From Trachelipus rathkii (Eukaryota > Arthropoda > Malacostraca > Isopoda > Trachelipodidae): 10,000 nt of DNA. The stretch lies in assembly GCA_015478945.1 (NCBI GenBank), contig JABUQX010018494.1:87501-97500 (forward strand), in the 5' to 3' direction. The position numbers and the translations under genes were made by a program. Position 1 is the first letter of the stretch; each line of letters starts with the position of its first letter. Positions 1-7,550 of this stretch are shown here, piece after piece. Under the pieces are notes generated by a model. It was not told the origin of the DNA. It did no database searches and worked only from the letters and a program-made list of their open reading frames with translations.

Positions 1-19
1 GCTTGGACTCCGGCTGGGG
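1..19. repeat. Short GC-rich flank of a TA tract, first copy of a dispersed motif
   Basis: The window opens with GCTTGGACTCCGGCTGGGG and then runs straight into TTATATATA. A closely similar stretch occurs at 9243-9263 in the same orientation and also abuts a TA tract, and a weaker relative lies at 8898-8918. This suggests that the TA tract is part of, or directly borders, a repeated unit. The motif is cut by the window edge, so its full length is unknown. Confidence 0.45.
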
Positions 20-202
20 TTATATATATATACTATATATATATATATTATATATATATATTAATAATATATTATTTATATATATATATATATATATATT
101 TTATATATATATATATTATATATATATATATAATAATATTCTATATATATAAAATATTATATATTATAATATATATAATATTTATTAATATATATATTAT
201 AT

Positions 203-270
<68 letters not shown>

Positions 271-344
271 TTATAAATATATATATTTATGTATAATATT
301 TATATATATATATTATATATATATATAATATATATTATATATAT
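20..344. repeat. Long irregular (TA)n microsatellite
   Basis: About 325 bases are made almost only of A and T, dominated by TA dinucleotides. The longest clean run is around 212-267. Breaks are mostly single extra or missing A or T bases, giving AATA, TATTA and TTTT words. The tract can extrude cruciforms and will assemble poorly. No coding signal is present. Confidence 0.95.
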
Positions 345-986
345 GCATTGTTTAAATATGGAGATAATCTGAATACAAATAAAATCCCTTCCTACTTTCC
401 AAACCACCAGAATAAATTTTAATAAAACATTTATCTAATATTTTCCCACTGGTAAAAATTCTTTCGTACCAAACAATCCAATCGAAATACAAGCAAATAA
501 AAGCTTCGGGCTCGATATCTCTGCATCCATTAAGGCAATGAAAGGTAAATATATAATATTTCGAATATGTAATAATTTGTTTGGCTCATTCGTGCATCGA
601 ATTTTGGCTACGAGAACGTGCTTTTATTTAGAGTAATAATAATGCATGATTCGGGGAAAAATTATTTTTTTGATTTCTCCTTCGTTTGTTTTCATAAAAT
701 ATTAAAAGATTTTCGTTATGAATTTGTTTTTTGTTTTTTTATTACCTATTCACTGTATTTGAAAAGGAAAGCCTTTGTTAAATTTATTTTTCCTATCTTT
801 GCAATCTTTTATTGTTATAATGTAAGCGATATTTAAAAAAAAATAATTTAAAATGCTATTGGAATGTTGGAAGAACTGAACAGAAAATGTTTATGAATTA
901 TTGATAACAAACTACGAGTTTTTTATTAATGCGGTTCAAGGTTTATTTCGTATGGATTTATGTGTGTATTTGTGTGGAGATATGTA
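345..986. other. Unique AT-rich intergenic DNA with one weak exon-like frame
   Basis: No recognisable gene is present. The only stretch with a hint of coding is a plus-strand frame open from 439 to 633 (65 codons, TAA at 634). Its first part has a mixed amino-acid composition and includes the residues NSFVPNNPIEIQANKSFGLD. It is followed at 544/545 by AAAG|GTAAAT, which matches an animal 5' splice site. No domain is recognisable, and a 65-codon frame is not strong evidence. The GTG-initiated frame at 618-836 is rich in Phe, Ile and Tyr, as expected from T-rich DNA, and I do not treat it as a gene. Confidence 0.5.
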
Positions 987-1054
987 TTATAATATATATA
1001 TACTATATATATAATATAATAAAACTATATATATAATTATATATATATATTATA

Positions 1055-1097
<43 letters not shown>

Positions 1098-1098
1098 G
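987..1098. repeat. (TA)n microsatellite, second tract
   Basis: About 110 bases are nearly all TA, with a few interrupting A, C and T bases. On the left, TG-rich words (961-976) precede it. On the right it passes directly into TGTGTGG. It therefore forms the centre of a TG/TA/TG compound microsatellite, which is a common product of slippage and point mutation between TA and TG units. Confidence 0.93.
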
Positions 1099-1192
1099 TG
1101 TGTGGTGTATGGCTTGTGTGTAGGTGTGTGGGGGTGTGTGGGGGGTGTGGGGGTGTGGATGTGGGTGTGGGGTGTGGTGGGTGTGGGTTGGG
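1097..1192 (+). repeat. (GT)n / GGGTGTG tract with G-quadruplex potential
   Basis: This is a G and T tract with almost no A or C. Eight runs of three to six G lie within 63 bases, at 1130-1134, 1140-1145, 1149-1153, 1163-1165, 1169-1172, 1179-1181, 1185-1187 and 1190-1192. They are separated by loops of 2 to 9 bases, mostly TGT. This satisfies the usual four-tract G-quadruplex pattern at least twice over on the plus strand. The ATG frame covering 1096-1410 translates this repeat into Gly, Val and Trp and is not a gene. Confidence 0.9.
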
Positions 1193-1504
1193 TATCTCAG
1201 GTGTTTGTTTTTTTTAATCTTTCTCTCTTTATAAATCGTTGTTTCCTTTCTCTAATCTTTATTGAAGAGATTAATCTGCAATCGATTTTAAGACTTTTCC
1301 TTGACTACGAACCTTCAATATTATTTTTTTGCACCTGTCAAATCCATGTAAGGATTTTATCTCCTCCAGACCACTTTAAAGTTTTTTTTTTTCCGCTACC
1401 ACAGTTTTAACTTAAAATTTAAAAACCTTTAAAGTTCAATCAAGTATTTATTTAAAGGTTTCTTATGATGGTCTTGATTTTTCCGGGGGGGGGAGAAGGG
1501 AAAA
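1193..1504. other. Pyrimidine-rich unique DNA ending at a G9 run
   Basis: The plus strand is T-rich with several poly-T and TCT clusters. At 1381-1404 a run of eleven T is followed by CCGCTACCACAG, which fits a 3' splice site, but no convincing exon follows because the next bases are TTTTAACTTAAA. A run of nine G lies at 1485-1493, followed by AGAAGGG. No gene is recognised. Confidence 0.5.
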
Positions 1505-1506
1505 TT

Positions 1507-1553
<47 letters not shown>

Positions 1554-1661
1554 TAATAATAATAATAATAAAAATAATAATTAATAATAATAATAATAAT
1601 ATAATAAAATAATAATAATATAATAATAATAAAATAATAATAATAATAATAATAATAATAT
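1505..1661. repeat. (AAT)n trinucleotide microsatellite
   Basis: About 157 bases of AAT/TAA units make up this array, broken in several places by an extra A (AAAATAAT) or a missing base (ATATAATAA). The left edge is TTATAATTAATAAT and the right edge is TAATAATATAGCG. AAT is a typical expanded trinucleotide in arthropod genomes. Confidence 0.95.
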
Positions 1662-1778
1662 AGCGAAAAGGTATTTTAATGATTGTAATACGTAATATAA
1701 ATTTTAAACTTAAACTTACCGCTTATTCGCGGGATTTCTTATTTTCTTTCATTCTTAAAATTTTTGTATTTTAACTGC

Positions 1779-1801
1779 AAAAAAAAAAAAAAAAAAAAAA
1801 A
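1779..1801 (+). repeat. Poly-A run (A23)
   Basis: A run of 23 A follows TTTTAACTGC. It may be a mononucleotide microsatellite or the tail of an old retroposed sequence. No AATAAA polyadenylation signal lies in the 40 bases before it, and no upstream coding remnant is visible, so a retroposon tail is not established. Confidence 0.85.
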
Positions 1802-1839
1802 TTCATAGCATTTCTTCGAACCTTCATTGCCCTCCTTTG

Positions 1840-1890
1840 AAGCTTTCACGGAACCCTGGGTGTCTGCTAACCACAGGTTGAGAATAGCTG
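1840..1890 (-). mobile_element. Probable terminus of a hAT-superfamily DNA transposon
   Basis: Read on the minus strand from 1890, the sequence starts CAGCTATTCTCAACCTGTGG. It then continues through TTAGCAGACACCC to AGGGTTCCGTGAAAG. This follows the familiar layout of hAT ends, CAGNGGTTCTCAACCNGNGG, in many animal Charlie/MER5-like and non-autonomous hAT elements. GGTTCCGTGAAAG at the inner side is also typical of that group. The element would extend leftwards from 1890. I find no matching CAG...TTCTCAACC end on the plus strand to the left within the window, so this is a solo or truncated end. No transposase remnant is visible. The family assignment is from memory of consensus ends, not from a search. 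Confidence 0.5.
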
Positions 1891-2110
1891 AAATATATAA
1901 TTTCTTTCATTAAAAACATTTTTATTTGTTAGATGTTCTGAGGCTTCTTCAAAACTCTTCACTGCATAGGGATATTGTCCGTCCTTGCGTATTGAATAAA
2001 CCTTATACATTCGAGGTGGTTTTACTCAATCAGCTCTCCTTCAAATGTTTTAGTCTAGAAATCTAAGTTTTTATTATGATAATGAGGTATTCTTTTTCGC
2101 TCTCCAACCC
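1891..2110. other. Unique AT-rich spacer
   Basis: Ordinary AT-rich DNA without repeats or a persuasive reading frame lies between the hAT-like end and the tRNA-like segment. Nothing is recognised in it. Confidence 0.6.
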
Positions 2111-2170
2111 TCGATGGGGATTAGCTCAAATGGTCGACCGGAAAAATGTCCAACAGGTCAAATTCTTGGC
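2111..2170 (+). mobile_element. tRNA-like segment, possible SINE head
   Basis: The words GGGGATTAGCTCAAATGG (2116-2133) resemble the 5' end of eukaryotic tRNA-Ala with one base lost. TAGCTCAAATGG (2122-2133) matches the RNA polymerase III A box TRGCNNARNNGG at every position. A weak B-box candidate, GGTCAAATTCT (2156-2166), agrees with 7 of 11 positions of GGTTCGANTCC. The gap between the boxes is 22 bases, shorter than in an intact tRNA, and no proper anticodon arm can be drawn, so this is not a working tRNA. A decayed tRNA-derived SINE is the likeliest reading. The following bases to 2209 end at a TTAGG array, which could be its tail. Confidence 0.4.
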
Positions 2171-2209
2171 ACGTCATCAAAAAAATTCCCGCACAGCCCA
2201 CCGCAGGCC

Positions 2210-2263
2210 TTAGGTTAGGTTAGGTTAGGTTTAGGCTTAGGTTAGGTTAGGTTAGGTAGGTTT
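2210..2263 (+). repeat. (TTAGG)n telomere-type pentanucleotide array
   Basis: About ten TTAGG units lie in tandem, with three small variants: TTTAGG, CTTAGG and a TAGG that has lost a T. TTAGG is the canonical telomere repeat of most arthropods, including crustaceans. Unique and repeat DNA flanks it on both sides, so here it is interstitial, not a chromosome end. In penaeid shrimp the complement AACCT is an abundant interstitial microsatellite. Confidence 0.93.
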
Positions 2264-2470
2264 AAGCTACATTAATATGATATTAATAGTATAATAAGGT
2301 TTTTAGGTATTAAGGTTATAGTAGATATTTTAGATTCGGGCTAGGTTCAGGTTAGGTTATAGGTATTAGAGGATTAAGGTTAGGTTAGGATCATGATGTT
2401 AATTGAGTATGAGAGATTATCAGGAGTTTAGGATTAGGATTAGGTTATATAATATAGGGTTTAGAGTTTT
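2264..2470 (+). repeat. Decayed continuation of the TTAGG array
   Basis: Scattered relics of the unit continue on the same strand: AAGGTTTTTAGG near 2296, GGTTCAGGTTAGGTTATAGG near 2345, AAGGTTAGGTTAGGATC near 2375, and TTTAGGATTAGGATTAGG near 2428. The plus strand stays poor in C. Purity falls with distance from 2263, which fits an older, longer array that has lost its right part to mutation or a gradient of degenerate units at one edge. Confidence 0.75.
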
Positions 2471-2979
2471 GGAATTAATGAGCTAATGTTGATATTATGA
2501 GGTTAGTATGTTAGTGAGTAATAGAGTATATGGAGTATAGTTATAAGTATCTAAGTTACGTTAGAGTTGTAAGTAATGATATTTTTGTATTGATTATCGA
2601 GTGTATAGATATAACTCAATAAATATAAAGTACCAGATTTCTTTTTAAGAAATATATGTATGAGACTAACCTTTATATTATTATCCTGTCGATACTCGCT
2701 AATATTCATCATCGTAATTATTCACTATCTCTGTGTGACTATTAATATCCCATACACTTGATACACGACTTCTTGATCTTTATTATGAAAATAATCTATA
2801 ATTATAGTTCACCTTGAAGGTGAATTTAGTAACAATTTCATTATTTATATTTCAATCTCACCTCTATTTCTGTGTCATGGGTTGTGGACTCATAGCAAAC
2901 AGCTAAGCCAATTCTTTCATAAACTCTATTCTGGGTATAATTAGTATACTATATTAACGAGGACTTCAATTTATTTGGA
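2471..2979. other. Unique AT-rich DNA with a 17-base palindrome
   Basis: No gene is recognised. TTCACCTT-G-AAGGTGAA at 2808-2824 is a perfect palindrome around one central base. Frames on both strands are short and broken by stops. Confidence 0.55.
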
Positions 2980-3130
2980 ATATATATTATTAATATATTA
3001 TATTAATTTATATATTTATATATTATATATATATAATAGTATTATATATATATTTATATATATATTAATATTTATTTTATATAATAATAGTATATATATA
3101 GTTAATTATATATAAATATATATTATTATT
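2980..3130. repeat. (TA)n-rich tract
   Basis: This is an almost pure A and T segment with TATATA and TATTAT words and a few single G bases. It is more degenerate than the tract at the window start. It ends where TAGGGATAGGCCC begins. Confidence 0.88.
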
Positions 3131-3310
3131 AGGGATAGGCCCGATATTCATAAGAAATTATACGAATGATAATTATCGATATTAATGTATCGATGTTATA
3201 TTATAAAAAATAATCATTATATATATTATATATATTTACATGCTATGCGATATTATCGGCTGTAAAAATGATTGATATTTCCGAGTATATGCGATATTTT
3301 ATCGATATAT
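3130..3310. mobile_element. Possible hAT-like terminus with clustered CGATA words
   Basis: TAGGGATAGGCCCGATATTC (3130-3149) resembles the TAGGGATGGGCCGATA start seen in one group of hAT elements. The next 160 bases are thick with ATCGAT, CGATAT and ATCGG words (3166-3173, 3189-3195, 3247-3258, 3290-3306), as in the sub-terminal zone of such elements. The TA tract between 3205 and 3237 interrupts it. Possible partner ends are discussed at 3969 and 6931. No transposase is visible, and the call rests on remembered consensus and composition. Confidence 0.33.
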
Positions 3311-3359
3311 ATTATTAATATATCTAGATTATTAATGTTATGATGTAAATATGAGTTAT

Positions 3360-3440
3360 TACCTATATATAACTATTAATAATTATATAGTATTATATTA
3401 AATATTTAATTTATATATATATATATATAAACTATATATA
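3360..3440. repeat. (TA)n-rich tract
   Basis: A degenerate TA and TATTA tract ends in a cleaner TA run at 3410-3440. It is followed by ACGTTAGGTAAAAAGG, which contains one isolated TTAGG. Confidence 0.88.
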
Positions 3441-3492
3441 CGTTAGGTAAAAAGGTTATGTTACAGCCTACACACGGTAAACGGGAAGCTCG

Positions 3493-3511
3493 AAAAAAAA
3501 AAAAAAAAAAA
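3493..3511 (+). repeat. Poly-A run (A19)
   Basis: Nineteen A bases follow GGTAAACGGGAAGCTCG. The run could be a retroposon tail, but no AATAAA signal, coding remnant or clear target-site duplication is visible. Confidence 0.8.
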
Positions 3512-4258
3512 TTTAGTAAAATAATAATAATTCAAAAAAATTTTATTCAGAAAAAATAATACTATGTAATACATAAATATTACATCGTAGGGAATACGAA
3601 ATGATAAATAAAAATAATATCTCAAAACTAATATATATATAGCTATATGACATTTGGGTGATGCATTTCCTGTGACGCGCGATATACTCGTGTAAAAAAA
3701 ACAAATTTAGATAAAGTACAATGTCACTAATAAAATTGAAATAACATTTATTGTTTAGAGGAAGATAGTCACAGGGGAAAAGTGAGATTTATACGAGTAT
3801 TATTAAGACCTTTAATTAAGTACGAATATCTAACGTATTAAAAATAATCATGAACTAAATTATAAAATAAGTAAAGTTATTATTGTTTTTAGGATTTGTA
3901 TGTTATGAGTTATATATTAATTATCTCTTTACCAACGCAAAATGATGTTTTGTTAACTAGATTCCTATTAGGGTATGCCCATTCTTAAAACCAATCCGAG
4001 CACATGTGGTAATTTTACCAGTCAGAATGCGGAGTTTAATACTAACCTGCAATCGGGGGTACAATTATATTTCTTCGGGACACTTATCCGTGGAACATTA
4101 CTGGGTTAGGTATCTTATTTATTCCCTCCCTTAATGGGGAAAGGGTCTCCGAACATTATAGCTCACGTCTCTTATTATGGTGAATTTATTAGTAGTAGTG
4201 TAATCGCGGTAGTTATTAGGTATCCTTCACGCCTCCTCCCTTACTGAGTATTGGAAAA
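3512..4258. other. Unique DNA, richer in G and C from about 3960
   Basis: There is no recognisable gene. Bases 3960-4250 are noticeably less AT-rich than the surroundings and may be the remains of an older insert. Within 3669-3800 there are two crossing inverted repeats, CCTGTGAC/GTCACAGG and ATACTCGTGTAAA/TTTATACGAGTAT. A near-palindromic CCCTTAATGGGG lies near 4128. Confidence 0.5.
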
Positions 4259-4289
4259 ATATATTATATATATATATGATATATATTTA

Positions 4290-4321
<32 letters not shown>

Positions 4322-4460
4322 GTATTATTATATTATTTAGTTATATATAGTATTATATTATATATTTTATATATATGATATGATATATTATTATATTATT
4401 AATGTGATATGATATAATATTATAGTATATATTATATATTTATATATTATTATAAATAAG
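4259..4460. repeat. (TA)n-rich tract
   Basis: About 200 bases are almost all A and T, cleanest at 4297-4320. The right half is degenerate, with GATATGATA and TATTATA words. Confidence 0.9.
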
Positions 4461-4539
4461 TATTAAAATTACATTATTAGTATTCTTTTATTCACCTGGG
4501 ATGAAGGCTCTGAATATATCATCTATATACAAACAATTT

Positions 4540-4600
4540 GTATATATTTTAATATATATATTATAATATATTTTTATTATTATATAAGTATATATAATAC
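4540..4600. repeat. (TA)n-rich tract, short
   Basis: This is a short degenerate TA segment. The preceding bases ATATACAAACAATTTGTATATA form an imperfect palindrome that leads into it. Confidence 0.8.
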
Positions 4601-4649
4601 TCAGAATCTCTCAGTTCCGTGTAGGCCGTATAAAGGGTAACTTGTCATC

Positions 4650-4669
4650 ATATTATATAATAATTAATT

Positions 4670-4700
<31 letters not shown>

Positions 4701-4747
4701 GTATATTTAGTATATATATATAGATTATATAATATAATATTATATTA
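4650..4747. repeat. (TA)n-rich tract
   Basis: The tract has a clean TA run at 4673-4700 and degenerate shoulders. It is separated from the previous TA tract by about 50 bases of unique sequence. Confidence 0.9.
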
Positions 4748-4828
4748 AACATAGTATTATTAGCATATGTTTACATTATTTATATACCTTTGCTTAGCAT
4801 TTTCTTCTCGTGTTTCATCAAGTTATAT

Positions 4829-4890
4829 GAGAGAGAGAGAGTTAGAGAGAGAGAGATGAAGGGAAGAGAGAGAGAGAGTGAGAGAAGAGC
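4829..4890 (+). repeat. (GA)n dinucleotide microsatellite
   Basis: A purine tract of GA units on the plus strand is interrupted by GTTAGAG, GATGAAGGG and GTGAG. GA/CT arrays can adopt triplex (H-DNA) structure and in insects attract GAGA-type factors. Nothing here shows a promoter. Confidence 0.93.
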
Positions 4891-6941
4891 ATGATGTAGT
4901 ATGATGTTAGTAGATGTGCTTTTAATGATTTTAATGAATTATGCTAAGCAGGGACGTAATGTACAGTTAGAAAAAGTAAGTCAATAAAGTACCTATTTTC
5001 GTGCAGTGCTCTGTATCATGTGCCCTTTCCAACTTTGACTTGTTCTATTTCCTAGAGGGTTGAATGACTGAAGTTGTCTAGAAAGCGTTGATGTTGAATT
5101 TTGAGGAACTGGGGGTGTTTCTGACTTTTTGTGGACGAGTGTGAGAATAAATTAGAGTATATTAGATATAATTCGTTTACACTATAAGATGTAGAGAGTG
5201 TTCTAATTAATTCGTAAATAACTTTAGTTATTTTTCGGTATAAAAATAAGAAATGGACGATTAAGTATTATCGAAGTGATTTGAGGAAAGTCTTCCAATG
5301 ATTTTTGATATTTTAAAATTGTAGCTACGAAAAAATAATTATATAGATTTCTAACAACGATAAATAATTTTGAAATTTTGGGTAGTAGGATGCAACGATA
5401 CTTGGTACGACTCTGGAGGTCTTGGATTTTAAAGAAATCTATCTAATATTTTAGTATAAAGATGAAATAATATTTAAGTTAAAGTTCAAGACTGGATTGC
5501 CTATAGATCGACCTAACATAAGAAAGCTGGTAGTGATATGTACTGCCTCCCAAATACCTATACGTTTTTAGTAATTATGCGTATTATAGAAATTGTTAAT
5601 TTAGTATTATCATAATTTTAGAGTACGATAGCATATCGTTAAATCGTACCATTTAGAATGATTAGACTAGTTATGTCTTGTACCGGTTTTGGTTAATCTT
5701 TTGGTAAATCTCACTTCACAGTATAGTCCTGTTCCGGTATTAGATTTCTTTGAATGAGTATCGTTATTAGATTAAAAACACTTGAATACACTCCATCTGG
5801 AGCTGTAAGAAATAAGCGATCATTTTGATCAAAAGGAAACCCCGAAATGGATTCTGTTCATCAGTCTTTTAACAGTCTCAGAATAAAGTAAATATTTATA
5901 AATATTTGCAGTGAAAAGAAGGAAAATATGTAAGATCTACGTGATATTGCCTATTTTTAGATTTCTCTTTCCTTTTGTATTATAAGTAAAAAGTTAATTA
6001 CCCTTTTAATTATATATAATATTAAATATAGTGTTATTATCCACATTTAGAGAACTCCATGTTTGTTATAATACAGATTTATAATCAGAGCTATGTATAT
6101 AGTATGCATAATATAGATATAATTATGAGTGTTATATAAGTATTTATATATCGGATTTAATACGAAGCACTATACTTATCATCTAATATGGCATCCTAAG
6201 AAAAGACATATACTGCATGATTATGTTTTTTTTTCGTCTGGTATCTCAATCTAGTTCCTTCATTTTGTAGCAATTACAGTTTTATTATTGTAATTGAATT
6301 ATCTGTTTCGCTTCTTTGTTGATCGAGACTTTTGTACGGTACGTCGCATTAGAGTAAGTATATTTCAGTTGCTTTCACTATAAACTATTGAGCATGGAAA
6401 TAAGCATTTTTATCTATCTATTTGCTCCAATAATATTTTATTTGGGTGACCCCCATAGCGTCATCAATATCTGAAATAGTATTTAGTGTAGATACTTCAG
6501 AAGACAATTTGACTATGTTGTACGTTGCCATGTGCTTTATTTTTTTGTTTTCTCCGAAAATGACTGAAAAATTTTCTTAAATACCTCCATATGTTTTCGG
6601 TATTATTTTTATACTCGACATTTGGGGAATCGAACGATAGAGATCGAATATGGGGGAAAGAGAGTTTTCCATTAGTTCAGGGTTGTAAGGTTACGTTGAT
6701 TTAGTTCAATTTAGTTTGTGGTTTATGCCTAAAAACTGAAATTTTTTTTTCTGAAAAGAAGTCCTGTCTTATCAGTATATGAATGAAAAATATATATTGA
6801 ATATAGCTGATATATTCGCCCCTTAAGAAATTAATATCGCTCTCAAATAATGATCGATATGATCGTTGTGAGCCAGAAAATATCGGTTATATACACATAT
6901 TTTTGCTGTTCAGTTGTTAGCCATGCCCTAAATATATTAAA
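4891..6941. other. Longest low-repeat stretch; no recognised gene
   Basis: About 2 kb of AT-rich DNA contains no long microsatellite. All six frames break frequently at stops, and I recognise no protein domain, tRNA or snRNA. Local structure includes nested hairpins at 5623-5649, a short palindrome TTTGATCAAA at 5824-5833 and GGGTGACCC at 6444-6452. The right end (about 6800-6931) has GATCGATATGATCG and ATCGG words and may be a transposon edge. It could be intron or intergenic DNA. Expression data would be needed to tell which. Confidence 0.55.
6800..6931 (-). mobile_element. Possible hAT-like terminus, right-hand end
   Basis: Read on the minus strand from 6931, the sequence starts TTAGGGCATGGCTAACAACT and passes through CCGATATTTTC and ACGATCATATCGATCATT. 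The start is similar to TAGGGATAGGCCC at 3130, and both lead into CGATA-rich DNA. That is what opposite ends of one element, or two copies of a related element, would look like. The similarity covers only about 11 bases with mismatches, so confidence is low. Confidence 0.22.
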
Positions 6942-7125
6942 TTATGTTTATTATATATATTATATATATATTTATATATATTATTAGTTATATTATATAT
7001 TGAATTTATTATTATTTATTATATAGTTATAATATTATTATATTATATATTATATATTCTATTATATCGTTATTATTATAATATATATACTATATAATTA
7101 TTTTTAATATTTATATATATTATTT
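6942..7125. repeat. (TA)n-rich tract
   Basis: A degenerate TA and TATTAT tract with few clean runs (6951-6970) makes up this segment. It directly follows the possible transposon edge at 6931. Confidence 0.9.
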
Positions 7126-7194
7126 GTGACACATTTCAAACTTTGATAAGCTCTGAATATTTTCGTCATAAAGTTATCTATATGAGCGTAAAAT

Positions 7195-7234
7195 ATTATT
7201 ATATATATATATAATAATTTGTGTGTGTGTTATA
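7195..7234. repeat. Small TA / GT compound microsatellite
   Basis: TTATTATATATATATATAA is followed by TTTGTGTGTGTGT. It repeats on a small scale the TA-to-GT junction seen at 1098. Confidence 0.85.
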
Positions 7235-7435
7235 TTGTCACTTGAAAGCCCCCTAACTTGTTGTCTTGGTGACGCTTTTGCCTGTTTTGCATTCATTATC
7301 TTTTAGTCTATATAAAGACTATTTAGGTTTAATTTGATGTCGTGTCCGCGAAGGTTAAAAAAAAAGTATTTTTTCTTTTTTAATTTTAATTAAGATTATA
7401 TTTTTGGCGGGTCGTGTTGTAAACTATGCTATACT
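7235..7435. other. Unique spacer with small inverted repeats
   Basis: No gene is recognised. TAGTCT-ATATAA-AGACTA (7304-7321) is a perfect 6-base hairpin that happens to contain a TATATAAAG word. A9 and T-rich blocks at 7359-7382 face each other. Confidence 0.5.
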
Positions 7436-7550
7436 TCATTATATTGTAATTGTATAATTATTTAGTATAATATATAATTGGTCTATATTATATATAAAAT
7501 ATGAGATGTTATTATATATATATTTATATTATATATTATATTTATATATA
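7436..7550. repeat. Degenerate TA-rich tract
   Basis: The sequence is mostly A and T with TATA and TTATAT words and scattered G bases. The cleanest part is 7510-7550. It is older or less pure than the other TA tracts. Confidence 0.75.

Noticed and set aside
618..836. 72-codon plus-strand frame
   Set aside because: It begins at GTG, is dominated by Phe, Ile, Tyr and Lys as expected from T-rich DNA, has no recognisable domain, and has no supporting promoter or splice context.
1381..1404. 3' splice site after a long T run (TTTTCCGCTACCACAG)
   Set aside because: The motif is good, but the DNA after it is AT-rich with early stops, and poly-T followed by CAG is expected often in such sequence.
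1096..1410. 104-codon plus-strand frame
   Set aside because: Its first third is a translation of the GT/G-rich microsatellite (Gly, Val, Trp) and the rest is translation of poly-pyrimidine DNA.
1505..1661. CRISPR array or coding low-complexity protein
   Set aside because: The units are contiguous 3-base repeats without spacers, and translation gives only Asn, Ile or stop-filled frames.
2111..2170. Functional tRNA gene
   Set aside because: Although the A box is perfect, the B box is weak, the space between boxes is too short for an anticodon arm and the acceptor ends do not pair.
2210..2263. True chromosome end (telomere)
   Set aside because: The array is only about 54 clean bases and is flanked by ordinary sequence on both sides, so it is interstitial.
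5623..5649. Nested hairpins GTACGAT/ATCGTAC and ACGATA-GCA-TATCGT
   Set aside because: Stems of 6 to 7 bases with short loops are expected a few times in 10 kb by chance, and no transcript signal accompanies them.
7304..7321. TATA box inside a hairpin (TATATAAAG)
   Set aside because: TATA words are everywhere in this window, and there is no initiator, downstream gene or conserved spacing.
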